Positions 18,344 through 28,069 are shown, counted from the stretch's first letter. The stretch is 64,000 bases of DNA from an archaeon (GCA_018694115.1 JABHNB010000012.1:1-64000); one strand, 5' to 3'. Notes: a model not told the origin generated them from the sequence alone. Numbers and translations are program-made.

Positions 18344-18514
18344 TTACATAAAACGACTACAGTGAGTAAGATCATAGAGAACAGTAGCTCTAACTTCTGC
18401 AGGAGCACTATCTATAGTATCAGGAGTATATTGGGTATTAACTGGTCTCCTCATTGAGATCTTTGTAAGTCCTCTTGCCCTCATCATATCACCAAGATCT
18501 ATATCTTTTTCCAT
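18344..18514 (-). CDS. Hypothetical protein, 56 aa
   Basis: This short frame starts MEKDIDLGDMMRARGLTKIS and ends LTHCSRFM, and lies below the track's length limit. It has a plausible charged soluble composition with no membrane helix. It sits about 70 bp downstream of the DUF5654-like gene on the same strand and could share its transcript. Without homologues it remains a guess that it is translated. Confidence 0.4.
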   Translation of the reverse strand: MEKDIDLGDMMRARGLTKISMRRPVNTQYTPDTIDSAPAEVRATVLYDLTHCSRFM

Positions 18515-18583
18515 ATCATATTTAATATCCCAATCTTTTTAATCTTTTCCAATAAAATTCATCAATTAAGAATAATAACAAAA

Positions 18584-18913
18584 CTACTTCTTCTCATCAG
18601 TTGCCCATCGACTCATGAACATCAAAAAGAGAACTCCAACAACTGTTAATATCAAAGCAGAAATCACATTATAAAAAATAAGGCCAGATGCGCCCATATT
18701 CTTTGCTAGAAGATCTACCAGATTTGTAATGGGTTCTCTCCAGGAAAACGCCATCAGAAATCCAAATGCCGCAGAAACTGCAACTAACAATTGTTTCTTG
18801 AACTCCTTCTTAAATTCAGAAGCATGTTTCTTAGCCCTAATATATAATCTATGTCTAACTTCTTTTTCTACTGCTTTCTTTTCCTTCTTATTCAAAACTA
18901 TCTCTGCCATCAC
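18584..18913 (-). CDS. DUF5654-like membrane protein
   Basis: A Lys/Glu-rich amphipathic N-terminus (residues 1-40) precedes two hydrophobic helices (LLVAVSAAFGFLMAFSWREPI and FYNVISALILTVVGVLFLMF). The FGFLMAFSWREPI motif resembles archaeal DUF5654 proteins (recollection). Function unknown. It is 103 bp after DP2 but is separated by its own AT-rich upstream sequence. Confidence 0.6.
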   Translation of the reverse strand: MMAEIVLNKKEKKAVEKEVRHRLYIRAKKHASEFKKEFKKQLLVAVSAAFGFLMAFSWREPITNLVDLLAKNMGASGLIFYNVISALILTVVGVLFLMFMSRWATDEKK

Positions 18914-19015
18914 AAAATATCAAAAAATGAATATATAAAGCTAACCAATTCTAAACCATTTCTTCAACTCAACTTGCTTTTTTCCGATACTCAAGAGGAA
19001 AACATACAAGTTGAA

Positions 19016-22000
19016 CTAGAACCACTTTTTTAGTTCAACCTGCTTCTCATTATCTTTCCCAAAGATACTCTCTATGTACATCTTAGTCAACTCAATACCT
19101 TCCTTAGTATATGCTGCAATATTATAATTCTCTGCTAGATCTAATGCGGGATCAAGATATTTCTTAATCGAACCCTCACTTATTGTAAAGATTATCTTCC
19201 CCTTACAATTTGTACATATCCCTGAAAGAGGGGGTCGTCTAAACTTTTCATTACAAGCAACACACCTAAACTGCTGCTGAGCAAACTTTCTCAAATTACC
19301 TCGAATATCCCTAATGAAATGTCTCTCAATAATCAATCTAGCAACATCTTCAGTATCCACCGCACGAATCTTCCCCACCAATTCCATCTGACTTCCAACC
19401 TTATCTTTCATCGTAGGTAGAATCTTATACGCCCCGTTCAAAACACCCAAATTAAAATTACTAGAATCATGTGTGAATCCTGTACAAGTAAATGGACTAG
19501 TCCCTGCAACCAATCTATCCTGAACTGTTTCAATCTTACATTCACTAGAATGTTTTCTCTGTTCAGCCAATTCATAAACTTCCAAAGGATAGTGGTCAGA
19601 CAATTCAAATGTCAAAATCTGATCATCCACCTCTCCAGCACGAATATGTGCATTCAAAACTAAGGGGGCATCCTGGGTTCCACCACGATGAGAAGGTAAA
19701 AATTTCCTAGAGAAATTCAAAAGAACGTCCATCAACATCATCACCGCAGCCTCATCCCCATCACAATCTCTACGCATTGCTGCGTGCATATAGGGAGAAG
19801 CAGTCAATCCTTGCAAATGGTTAAATCCTACAATCCTTCCAATCACCCCAGCACAATTATGGGGAGCCATACATGCAACTAACTGCCCAACCAAATCTTC
19901 TTTAGATTTCAAATTATAATATCTGGGAAGCCCATAAAATTTTTCTAATTCTTCATCAACAAAATTAGCAATATTAAAGAAAACATCATCTGCTTTTTCA
20001 TCATGAGTTACAGGACAAGACGGCAAAACAACATCATGAGGCCGAAGTTCCAAAATCTGATCTTCCATTTCCAGAATCTCTCCATAAATATCTTGCACAT
20101 ATCCTAACTCTTTCAACTTCTCAACAGAAGTTCCAATCTCTACAGGTTTAAAATGAGTAAGGGGAATCTCAGTCCCATCATATCTTATAGTTCCATCCTT
20201 ATTCACACAAAGATTATACTTAGACCTAAGAATTCCCTTAGCCAAGTTTTCAAAATCATGATCTTCAGAAGAAGTTCCTCTAATTCCCTTGATTAATGGA
20301 GGTACTTCATAGGATTTATATCCAATTAATTCCATTGCTTTTTTGAAATAGTGTTTACTATCAATACTCCGGAAAGTATAGGCATTACTCCCATGTTCTT
20401 CACAGGGTTCATCCATCACCTTAGAACAATCCCTACAATAATATTTTCTAACAGTCTTCTTCCCACATTTATCACAAGTAGAATAAATAGATTCATTTCC
20501 ACACTCACAATGAAATAAAGGCCACTGAGATTTTATATATCCTACATTGACTGCCGCTTGAACACTTCGAAGTCGGCCACCCTGGTCAGAGATTGGAAAA
20601 AGTACACTCGGGCTTCCAGTTAACTTTCTAAGCTTTGCTTTTTCAGGACGACCCATCCTAGTCCCAATAAAATCTCCTGCCTTATCTTTAATTAGATATT
20701 TAGAAAGAGAATCTACAATCTCCAATACATCTTCTTTGGACAAACTTTCCTTATTGCTAATAATTCTTCCAACCTCTTCCTTCAAAACAGTTCCATCCCC
20801 AATAAACTCAAATCCTAAATTAACCAATAAAGCTTCGGCATCTCTTGAAATAACAACATTGTCAAAGACTACATCGTGTTCTATTCCTAAAATTTCCAAA
20901 GCTCTTTTAGCCTCAGAAAATTTCTCACGAACCGAACTTTCCCACGGAAGAACCAACTTACCATTCTCTCCACTCCCTCTCCAAATAGCATTCTGTAACC
21001 AATCCATTAACCAATAAAAGTCATCTACAGAAATTTGATTCCAATAAAAGATATGCATAGGATGTAGGGGTAAGGAATATCTTTCAGAAATTTCCATAGC
21101 TTTTCTCAAAGGAACTTTTCGAATATGATTATAAAAATTTGAAATCTTTTCACCAGTAACATCTAATTTTTTCTTCAATTCTAATTCCCACCACTCTTCA
21201 ACATAACCAGGTTTCAATAACTCCGCATTACGATCTATAACATCACTTAAGGGAAATAAAATATCTCCAAGATAAATAATCTCTTCAACTTCATCATATA
21301 TATCTTTAGATTTTTCAAAATCATTAATTCGTTTCACAGAACCATTTTTCAATTTAACAATAGGGCCATCAATAGAATCGCATGAAGTAATAATGCATCC
21401 CTTAGTAGGTTTTTCAATTTTCAATTGAGTTCCATGAGATAAAAATCCATTTGTAATTCCCATAGTAGCAGGATGGATTGAAACTGCAGAAAACCCTGCA
21501 ACCCTAGACCTACCATATCTAAACCTGAATCCTCCCGCACGAGAAGGATGGCCATAAACTGGACGTCCAGCAACTAAATCCTTAATATATGTCGCAACAA
21601 CATCTCCACTTCCCTTCTCTCTCTTTGCATGAATCTCTAAATATTCATCAAGAAAATCAAATCCTTCACATTTCATCCCCGCTTTCTTTGGAGATTGTAA
21701 TCTCTTAACACCCTTAGCTGCCTTCTGGGCAAGCCCTTCAGAGAAAGTTAAACACATTCCACCACGAATAAAATTAGAGGGGACTCTCTCAAGATCCTTA
21801 TAGTTAGAAACCTCTCTTTTCTCAGTAGGATCTCCAGAAATTTGGATGGGAAGGTTCTTTGCAAGAAAAGTCATTTCTTCTTCAGTAGGAAAATATTGTA
21901 AATTGGTAACTCTCTCATGATAATCTGTATTCTCAGTCACATATCTCTTAATTTCCTGATCACTAGGATCATATTTAGCATAACCAAAGTGATCCCTGAG

Positions 22001-22525
22001 ATAATCTATTAACATCAATACAACACATGTGGCAGTAGTTCCTGCAGAACGAATAGGTCCTGAAAAATTAGCAATAAAATATTCTTTCCCATCGCGAGTC
22101 TTACCAATATCTATACCAGTATAACCTTCAATTGGAGAAGCTACAACACCTAAAGTAATATACGCAAAGCCCACACGGATCCCTGCATCAATCGCTTCGA
22201 GTTGATCCTTAAACTTACAAAACTTTTCTTCAGCAATTTCCCTAGCAATAGCAAAACTAACCGAAGTATCTAACTGCCCAAACTCTTCTTCCAACTCAAG
22301 CATCCTTTTAGTGATCTCAACAATCGGCAAATCTGGATAAATAGTAGTAATCAATCCAACAGACTTCTCTGCCATAGTCATTGCCAGAGGAATCTCAACA
22401 TGATCTTCAGGATCAAGACCTTTAGCCCGGGCAGCATTAGCCACCCCATATTCTTTCTTCACCCCCTCACTGATTTTATCAAAATATCCCTCAACATTCC
22501 AATTACATTTCTCACTAATTTCCAT
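19016..22525 (-). CDS. polC: DNA polymerase D large subunit DP2
   Basis: At 1169 aa it is the catalytic subunit of the archaeal replicative PolD. The double-psi-barrel active site is seen in MRRDCDGDEAAVMMLMD with its two Asp residues. Family blocks such as GGFRFRYGRSRVAGFS, CECGNESIYSTCDKCGKK (zinc), HNCAGVIGRIVGF and the C-terminal CVACNEKFRRPPLSGICTNC zinc site are present. No intein interrupts it. The extreme C-terminus ends NEKQVELKKWF, a PIP-box/DP1-tail-like peptide. It overlaps the HAD gene by 11 bp and is the last gene of the replication block. Confidence 0.97.
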   Translation of the reverse strand: MEISEKCNWNVEGYFDKISEGVKKEYGVANAARAKGLDPEDHVEIPLAMTMAEKSVGLITTIYPDLPIVEITKRMLELEEEFGQLDTSVSFAIAREIAEEKFCKFKDQLEAIDAGIRVGFAYITLGVVASPIEGYTGIDIGKTRDGKEYFIANFSGPIRSAGTTATCVVLMLIDYLRDHFGYAKYDPSDQEIKRYVTENTDYHERVTNLQYFPTEEEMTFLAKNLPIQISGDPTEKREVSNYKDLERVPSNFIRGGMCLTFSEGLAQKAAKGVKRLQSPKKAGMKCEGFDFLDEYLEIHAKREKGSGDVVATYIKDLVAGRPVYGHPSRAGGFRFRYGRSRVAGFSAVSIHPATMGITNGFLSHGTQLKIEKPTKGCIITSCDSIDGPIVKLKNGSVKRINDFEKSKDIYDEVEEIIYLGDILFPLSDVIDRNAELLKPGYVEEWWELELKKKLDVTGEKISNFYNHIRKVPLRKAMEISERYSLPLHPMHIFYWNQISVDDFYWLMDWLQNAIWRGSGENGKLVLPWESSVREKFSEAKRALEILGIEHDVVFDNVVISRDAEALLVNLGFEFIGDGTVLKEEVGRIISNKESLSKEDVLEIVDSLSKYLIKDKAGDFIGTRMGRPEKAKLRKLTGSPSVLFPISDQGGRLRSVQAAVNVGYIKSQWPLFHCECGNESIYSTCDKCGKKTVRKYYCRDCSKVMDEPCEEHGSNAYTFRSIDSKHYFKKAMELIGYKSYEVPPLIKGIRGTSSEDHDFENLAKGILRSKYNLCVNKDGTIRYDGTEIPLTHFKPVEIGTSVEKLKELGYVQDIYGEILEMEDQILELRPHDVVLPSCPVTHDEKADDVFFNIANFVDEELEKFYGLPRYYNLKSKEDLVGQLVACMAPHNCAGVIGRIVGFNHLQGLTASPYMHAAMRRDCDGDEAAVMMLMDVLLNFSRKFLPSHRGGTQDAPLVLNAHIRAGEVDDQILTFELSDHYPLEVYELAEQRKHSSECKIETVQDRLVAGTSPFTCTGFTHDSSNFNLGVLNGAYKILPTMKDKVGSQMELVGKIRAVDTEDVARLIIERHFIRDIRGNLRKFAQQQFRCVACNEKFRRPPLSGICTNCKGKIIFTISEGSIKKYLDPALDLAENYNIAAYTKEGIELTKMYIESIFGKDNEKQVELKKWF

Positions 22526-23120
22526 TTTGAATTAAACTCCCTTCATATTTTTTTATTTCTGCAACAACATCTCCCCAACCATAACAACGAATAACATTCT
22601 CATGAGAAAGTTTTTGATTCCATGGCTGATTAAATAAAAGGACCTGTAGACCCTTCCCTGCATAACATTCAGAATGAAATGCATTATCTTCAACAATTAC
22701 TCCAATTTCTAAATCCCCACAAATTTTATCTTTGGATTTTGAAGACTGTCCTGGATAAAATTCTCCAGAGAATATTAATTGAGAAAAATGTCCGGAGTAA
22801 TTATTTCCTAAAAATTCTTCAGTATCTTCTTTCATCCAAGAAGGACAAGCAGTAATAGCAAATAGCTCATGATATCTTTTCAATAAAGCAACTGCATCTG
22901 AAGAGCCTTCAATAGCCTTAACCATTTTAAAATCCTCTGAAAGACAATAATCATCCAACAATTTACCTGCTTCTTCATAACTAACACCTATAATCTCACC
23001 AAGATTATATACTCCTTGTTCACATGATTTGAAGTCTGTTGAATTTTCCCGGTTATAATACTCCCAAAATCCTCCCATCAAATCTCTCAACACTCCATCA
23101 ATATCAACTGCAATTTTCAT
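22515..23120 (-). CDS. HAD-superfamily 5'-nucleotidase-like phosphatase
   Basis: IAVDIDGVLRDL is HAD motif I with the nucleophile and acid Asp, and IGVIEDNAFH matches the motif IV acid region (VIVEDN). The 201-aa size and N-terminal cap insert resemble 5'(3')-deoxyribonucleotidases (NT5C/YorS type). It overlaps DP1 by 4 bp and DP2 by 11 bp, so it is translationally coupled between the two polymerase subunits. A dNMP phosphatase role linked to replication would fit, but is inference. Confidence 0.8.
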   Translation of the reverse strand: MKIAVDIDGVLRDLMGGFWEYYNRENSTDFKSCEQGVYNLGEIIGVSYEEAGKLLDDYCLSEDFKMVKAIEGSSDAVALLKRYHELFAITACPSWMKEDTEEFLGNNYSGHFSQLIFSGEFYPGQSSKSKDKICGDLEIGVIVEDNAFHSECYAGKGLQVLLFNQPWNQKLSHENVIRCYGWGDVVAEIKKYEGSLIQNGN

Positions 23121-24793
23121 TCCATTTCACCTCCATAAATAAGACCCTCGCTATCCCCTTCACTAACCGTTCCTTCCTTACCATTTACATTACATACTAA
23201 ATTATCTCCACTCTCCCATTTAATCTCTTTTTGTCCATCAGAAAAATCAAGTATCTTAATTTCCCTATTTTTTAAATTGAATAGAGGGACCTTACAAGGA
23301 TCCGGAACATTACCTACTTTCTCTTCAAAAGGAGTAATAGACTGCCAACAAGAGCTTGCAATAAGTAAAACATTATTATGTATTGAAATTTCAGGACGAT
23401 GTTGATCTGCAGTTGCAAGGATATCGGGAATAATATCTATTACCATTGGATCTCCCTTCTCACAAGGAATATAATCCATCCCACCATGCATTGGGGCAAG
23501 ATGTCTTCGTCTTAACATTTCCTTTACAACACGAGTAGGAGATCTATGTCCAAAATTGGTTCGAATCTCAGGAATTTCATCAATAAATCTGTTTATACTT
23601 GCACCATGATACATTAAAATTTTAAATCCTCCATCGACTTCCACTAAAGAAGGGTTTGGAACGAGGTGGACATTCTCCATTTTATGTAATCCTTCTGCAA
23701 AACGTTCTCCAATTATTGGTTGAGGCTCCCCTACCCAAACAGAATCATGCTGACCTGGACAAATAATAATTTGTATATCACTTCTTATTAATTTTAAAAT
23801 CTCTTCTACCTTTTCATACTGTCCTCTAGAGGTTTTTTGAATCAAATGTTTCTCCTGGCCAGGATAATGACTAACACCATCCACATTATCTCCTGTCAAA
23901 AATAAATATTTAACTTTTTTAGCTAGAGCTCGCTGCCTATCATCTCCTTCTTCACCATTTAACCATTTTACAAATCTCAATAGATTATCTTCTAAGAACA
24001 TTGTAGATCCAGCATGAAAATCTCCACTAAATGCAACATATTCATCAAAATCTGAAGTCCTCTTTTCCTTTAGTCCACCCTCGGGGAAATTAAGATCATT
24101 TGCAAATAACATTTCACTAGAACCTGAAACATTAATTGCAACAATGTCATCAGGAAGTAAGTCTCTAGCCTTATCAAATACCTCTTGCTTATTATGATTG
24201 ACTAAAACTCTAGAAACTCCAGTCATATCTTCCACTTCTAACATCATATTTTTATTTTTAGTCATCCTTTTTCCTAAAATAGAAACAATAATAGTATAAC
24301 TCCCCCTTTCATTCCCAATCTTCCTTATAGAAGTCAAATCATCAAAATCCCTAGCTTCCAAGTATCCCTTTATTGATTCGTAACGTGATCTAAAATGTTT
24401 AACAAAATCCTTAACGGTAATCTTTTTTTGAGGAAATGCAGGAGCAGATAATAATTTCACCTTACCTACTTTCGCCTCACTAGCTGTTAAATCAGTTCCA
24501 GCCTCATCATTTTCATTTTTCTCATTCCCAAAACTTTCCCCCTTATACCCCATTCCTATAAAGAAATGGTCCATTTCATCATCTCCAGAATAATTAACTA
24601 AAGCATCCCTAATCTTTTTAAAGTGACTAGTAAAAATGGTTTTAGTTATCACTCTCTCTTCAATCCCTAAATTACTAAGAGTTTCTATAACTTTTTGGGA
24701 ACCCTCCTCTTTCAGCTCAGAAAGCATTTCAAGCATTTCCTTATCTAAAAGAAAACCTTTCGCCATACACATTTTTAATATTTCGCTTGCCAT
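23117..24793 (-). CDS. polB: DNA polymerase D small subunit DP1 (Mre11-like 3'-5' exonuclease)
   Basis: The 558-aa protein has an N-terminal helical region, an OB fold (about 150-240) and a calcineurin-like phosphoesterase domain: FSGDFHAGS, LFLTGDNVDG, CPGQHDSVW and MYHGAS carry the metal ligands, so exonuclease activity is probably retained. It forms PolD with DP2. It ends in an ATGA overlap with the HAD gene. The start follows orc1/cdc6 by 75 bp on the same strand. Confidence 0.95.
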   Translation of the reverse strand: MASEILKMCMAKGFLLDKEMLEMLSELKEEGSQKVIETLSNLGIEERVITKTIFTSHFKKIRDALVNYSGDDEMDHFFIGMGYKGESFGNEKNENDEAGTDLTASEAKVGKVKLLSAPAFPQKKITVKDFVKHFRSRYESIKGYLEARDFDDLTSIRKIGNERGSYTIIVSILGKRMTKNKNMMLEVEDMTGVSRVLVNHNKQEVFDKARDLLPDDIVAINVSGSSEMLFANDLNFPEGGLKEKRTSDFDEYVAFSGDFHAGSTMFLEDNLLRFVKWLNGEEGDDRQRALAKKVKYLFLTGDNVDGVSHYPGQEKHLIQKTSRGQYEKVEEILKLIRSDIQIIICPGQHDSVWVGEPQPIIGERFAEGLHKMENVHLVPNPSLVEVDGGFKILMYHGASINRFIDEIPEIRTNFGHRSPTRVVKEMLRRRHLAPMHGGMDYIPCEKGDPMVIDIIPDILATADQHRPEISIHNNVLLIASSCWQSITPFEEKVGNVPDPCKVPLFNLKNREIKILDFSDGQKEIKWESGDNLVCNVNGKEGTVSEGDSEGLIYGGEME

Positions 24794-24868
24794 TTTTAAT
24801 CGAACTTTGTTCGTAAAATTGAGGAACTACATTCCTGTGGGAATTGTCCTCAGTATTTATTTAAGTAT

Positions 24869-26083
24869 TTATATGCCAAGACTATCTACTAACATAGCCT
24901 CAACTTTATCAAATAAATTTGATGGAATCGATAATTTAATCTCTCTCGTCCTTCCATGCCTCCCTTTAGAGATCACTTTAGCATTAATTAATCCTAACAT
25001 ATCTATTTCTGCCAATATATCTGAGATTCTTCTTTGAGTCAACGGATCAGTTTTTGTATCTCCACATAACTCTTGATAATAATTATATACGTCTCCTGTA
25101 AAAAATTTATCCCCGTCTTCCCCTTTAGCCTTTTTAGTAAGTTGTATTATAGAATATAAAACCAATTGAAATTGTTTTGGTTCCGAATCAACAATATCTA
25201 AAATTTTATCCCTCTCCATCTTATTATTTGCAAGATCTATATAGTCTTCTTCAACTAATTTTTTTCCTTCCCTCTCCGACAATTCTCCAGCAATTCTAAG
25301 TAAATCAAGAGCCCTACGTGCATCCCCATGTTCCCTTGCAGCATACGCAGCACATTTAGCAACAACACCATCTGCTATAGCTCCCTCCTTAAATGCCTTC
25401 TCACAACGATTATTCAAAATCTCTTGTAATTGTATCGCATTATATGGTGGAAAAACAAACTCCTCCTCACCTAGGGAAGACCTAACCCTTGGATCAATAT
25501 TCTCTAAGAAAGTTACATCATTAGAAATCCCTATCAAAGATATCTGAGCATTACTTAATTCAGAATTAAGACGTGTTAACGAATATAAAAATCCGTCAGA
25601 GATTTTCTTAACTGCAGAATCTATCTCATCAAAAATAAATACTATCAATTGTTTCTTTGAATCAACCAATTCAATAAATTTTGACCAAACCTGATCTGTA
25701 GGTAAACCTGTGGTGGGAATTGTCCCCCCTAATTGACGAATCAATGCCGCCAGAATCCTATACTCTGTATCTGCAACCTTCTTCAATTTACAATTCAAAT
25801 ATTCAAACTTAATTTCTACCCCCAATTCCTCAGCTTTCTTCATCAATTCATCCTGGACATATTGGATAGATAGAGTCTTTCCAGTCCCAGTTTTCCCATA
25901 AACAAACAAATTACTCGGTCTCTCTCCCCTCAATGTAGAAGCTAAAATACTTGCAATTGATTTTATTTGTTCATCCCTATGGGGAATTGATTCAGGAGTA
26001 TATCTTACTTGAAGAACCCCTTTGTTTTGAAACAAACTATTATTAATCGCCGAATCAAAAATATTCCCTAATTCAACACCCAT
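24869..26083 (-). CDS. cdc6: Orc1/Cdc6 replication initiator
   Basis: The AAA+ ATPase has Walker A VYGKTGTGKT (about 62) and Walker B IVFIFDEIDSA (about 145), with sensor-2 region ARRALDLLRIAGE. The C-terminal winged-helix domain (DVYNYYQELC..., RRISDILAEIDMLGLINAKV, HGRTREIKLS) binds ORB elements. 404 aa is standard. It faces away from an 830-bp intergenic tract with ORB-like sites and heads the DP1-HAD-DP2 block. Confidence 0.96.
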   Translation of the reverse strand: MGVELGNIFDSAINNSLFQNKGVLQVRYTPESIPHRDEQIKSIASILASTLRGERPSNLFVYGKTGTGKTLSIQYVQDELMKKAEELGVEIKFEYLNCKLKKVADTEYRILAALIRQLGGTIPTTGLPTDQVWSKFIELVDSKKQLIVFIFDEIDSAVKKISDGFLYSLTRLNSELSNAQISLIGISNDVTFLENIDPRVRSSLGEEEFVFPPYNAIQLQEILNNRCEKAFKEGAIADGVVAKCAAYAAREHGDARRALDLLRIAGELSEREGKKLVEEDYIDLANNKMERDKILDIVDSEPKQFQLVLYSIIQLTKKAKGEDGDKFFTGDVYNYYQELCGDTKTDPLTQRRISDILAEIDMLGLINAKVISKGRHGRTREIKLSIPSNLFDKVEAMLVDSLGI

Positions 26084-26160
26084 TTTTATCCCCCATTATC
26101 ACCATAATTAAAATATAGGTTGAGACTTTTTAAACTTTCATATACTTGAAAATATGCCTT

Positions 26161-26182
26161 CCCACCCTTTATTTCAGATGGA
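26161..26182 (-). promoter_or_regulatory. ORB-like Orc1/Cdc6 binding site 1
   Basis: The minus strand reads TCCATCTGAAATAAAGGGTG. It matches the plus-strand site at 26643 in TCCAnnTGAAATnAAGGG. It is the copy closest to cdc6. Confidence 0.5.
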
Positions 26183-26306
26183 GAATATTTTGTTAAATTT
26201 ATTTCTCTATCTCTCTCCACCACAGACTTAAATAAAAAAAAGAATAATCTTCCGTCGCTGATAACTTATTTACATTAAATTATCTAAAATACATGATTCT
26301 ACCCCC

Positions 26307-26330
26307 TACCCCTTCATTTCCCCTCCAAAA
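26307..26330 (-). promoter_or_regulatory. ORB-like site 2 (left arm of inverted pair)
   Basis: The minus strand contains GAAATGAAGGGGTA, an exact 14-nt inverted copy of the site at 26651-26664, with a G-rich tail as in ORB elements. The upstream TCCA half is degenerate here. Confidence 0.6.
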
Positions 26331-26439
26331 GAAATTCAAAAAATAAAATAAATACCTTATTCAATTCCCCAATAATAATTACCCACTACAATATTCTCCC
26401 CACATATCCCTTCTTTCATCTAAATAATTGTTCCTTCCA

Positions 26440-26640
26440 AAAATATAATCAATCTAACATAACTATCCTAATATACCATATTACAATATAATTATTACCA
26501 TATACTATAATCAAATATACACTATTAGAACATATATAATACAATATAGGTATATATAATATATATAATATATAATATAAATATTTATAAATAAAAATTA
26601 TAAAAAACAACAATTTAAAAGCCATAATACTTATAAAATA
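26440..26640. other. AT-rich putative duplex-unwinding element
   Basis: About 200 bp is nearly pure A/T with runs such as TATATAATATATATAATA. It lies between the inverted ORB-like sites, where an unwinding element is expected. Confidence 0.6.
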
Positions 26641-26642
26641 AC

Positions 26643-26664
26643 TTCCAAATGAAATGAAGGGGTA
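26643..26664 (+). promoter_or_regulatory. ORB-like site 3 (right arm of inverted pair)
   Basis: TTCCAAATGAAATGAAGGGG followed by TA closely follows the archaeal ORB plan (TTCCA, a GAAA core, then a G-string). It is inverted relative to site 2. Confidence 0.7.
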
Positions 26665-26917
26665 GCAGAGTTATACATAAAAAAGGAGTAATAAGTGCGC
26701 ACAATCCAATGATTAATAGAATAATCTCAATTTTTACTAAAAAATACACCTTTATTTCAAATAGATTTTATTATTTATTTCTCTTAACAATCTTTTGAAT
26801 TTTTTAATGATTATTGATCCAAATTAATAAATTAATAAAACAAATTTTAAATTCTACCAATAAATTATATCACTCAATCACACAAACATTTATAAATAAT
26901 TTTCATTTCAACAAGCC

Positions 26918-27172
26918 ATGGATAAGAAACCTTTCAAAGCACTTCTTGGAAAACAGATCGTAACCAAGGAAGGAAAGAAACTTGGTGTCGTTAAGGATAT
27001 TACTTTTGAGGCAAGAACAGGAGAATTAATACACCTTGTTCTAAAGGATTTAACAACTTATACTTCAAATCTTTCATTAGAAAGAACAAAAGATAGAGAG
27101 GCATTGGTACCTTACAATTCAGTAATTGCCGTCGGTGATTTCATTGTTGTAAGTGAAGAAGATTTAATGTAG
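26918..27172 (+). CDS. PRC-barrel domain protein
   Basis: The 84-aa protein is a single PRC-barrel: LLGKQIVTKEGKKLGVVKDITFEARTG, then LVPYNSVIAVGDFIVVSEEDL. In archaea such small proteins occur near RNA-processing or cell-division (CdpB) genes. It is the first gene right of the predicted origin and is transcribed away from it. A TTTATAAATAA element lies about 25 nt before the ATG. Confidence 0.85.
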   Translation: MDKKPFKALLGKQIVTKEGKKLGVVKDITFEARTGELIHLVLKDLTTYTSNLSLERTKDREALVPYNSVIAVGDFIVVSEEDLM

Positions 27173-27202
27173 AAATATAGTAACTTTCTTAGTACAATAA
27201 AC

Positions 27203-27210
27203 TTTATAAA
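27203..27210 (+). promoter_or_regulatory. TATA box for the SecB-like gene
   Basis: TTTATAAA ends 22 nt before the ATG at 27232, the spacing of a leaderless archaeal transcript. Confidence 0.6.
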
Positions 27211-27231
27211 CCAAATTTATCAAAATATAAC

Positions 27232-27660
27232 ATGGCAGAAAAAACAAAAACAATGAACATTGTAGGATCTAACTTAACTAAAGTTAGTGGTGAAAGGAAT
27301 CCTGACTTTAAGGGAAAGCTAGAATTGAATACTAATATTAATTTAAGGTCTGTTGAAAAATTCAAATCCTCCCAGGCAAAACAAGAGGTTCTAAAGGTAG
27401 ATTATCAATTTGAGATTAAATATGGTGAACTCGGAGGAGTATCTATAGAAGGAATACTATTCATCTCTGCAGACCCTAAAACCATAAAAGAAGCAATAAA
27501 GGATAAAGCGGACAATAATTACAATTCTCCTACCCAAATGGCTATTATGAACATTATTATTCAAAAATCTTCAATAAAAGCCTTCGAAATTGAGGAAGAA
27601 CTCGGACTTCCAATACACATTCGGCTTCCTACACTACAGGCATCCGAAAACAAAAACTAA
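27232..27660 (+). CDS. Conserved archaeal protein with SecB-like beta pattern
   Basis: The 142-aa protein opens MNIVGSNLTKVSGER, then shows Y-x-F-x-I-x-Y...G-x-x-x-I-E-G strands and a C-terminal helix (AIMNIIIQKSSIKAFEIEEELGLPIHIRLP). This alternation resembles SecB-like export-chaperone folds seen in some archaeal hypothetical proteins. I am not sure of homology. It has its own TATA box and is likely leaderless. Confidence 0.5.
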   Translation: MAEKTKTMNIVGSNLTKVSGERNPDFKGKLELNTNINLRSVEKFKSSQAKQEVLKVDYQFEIKYGELGGVSIEGILFISADPKTIKEAIKDKADNNYNSPTQMAIMNIIIQKSSIKAFEIEEELGLPIHIRLPTLQASENKN

Positions 27661-27678
27661 ATCTTTCCCTTTTCTAAA

Positions 27679-28005
27679 ATGCCTTTAAGAAATCTACCTT
27701 CCAAAATTCGTGCAGAACTTGACCAATTTTCAATTGGTGGACACGTTCAAGCAGAGGCAGCAATAGATAACATGAAATCTTATGATCCTACCCAAATTAG
27801 TGGAGATCCACACTCTACATACCATGTAGGTAAGAATAAAGAAGCCTCTGTGAGGAAGTATTTATGCCCCTTTTCCAAAGATACTGTTATCCAAACACAA
27901 CATGATGGCAAAATCCAAACAGTTTCAGTACCCGAAGAGCATCGTAGGACTGCATTACTACTACAATTAATAGCTTTAAACAATTTATTATCTAATAATT
28001 CTTAA
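27679..28005 (+). CDS. Hypothetical protein, 108 aa
   Basis: A soluble protein with no membrane helix; features are KYLCPFSKDTVIQTQHDGK (one Cys) and a C-terminal helix RRTALLLQLIALNNLL. It starts 18 bp after the SecB-like gene and is probably co-transcribed. No family recognised. Confidence 0.55.
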   Translation: MPLRNLPSKIRAELDQFSIGGHVQAEAAIDNMKSYDPTQISGDPHSTYHVGKNKEASVRKYLCPFSKDTVIQTQHDGKIQTVSVPEEHRRTALLLQLIALNNLLSNNS

Positions 28006-28038
28006 AAAATTTGATTTTTTTACATAAACTTTTTCAAA

Positions 28039-28069
28039 AACTAAAAAATTTACCAATTTATTTTATCAT
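28039..28069. repeat. 31-bp direct repeat, copy 1
   Basis: The 31-mer starting AACTAAAAAATTTACCAATT is identical to 28516-28546. It lies 113 bp before the winged-helix gene at 28182. Confidence 0.85.

Larger units (their letters stand above)
26084..26917. other. Predicted replication origin (oriC) intergenic tract
   Basis: No credible gene lies in these 830 bp between divergent cdc6 and the PRC-barrel gene. It holds three ORB-like sites (26161-26182, 26307-26330, 26643-26664), with the outer two inverted around an extremely AT-rich core. In archaea this architecture next to cdc6 marks the origin. Confidence 0.75.

Noticed and set aside
19016-22525. Possible intein in DP2
   Set aside because: The conserved blocks run on without an inserted Cys/His-Asn splicing domain, and 1169 aa is a normal length.
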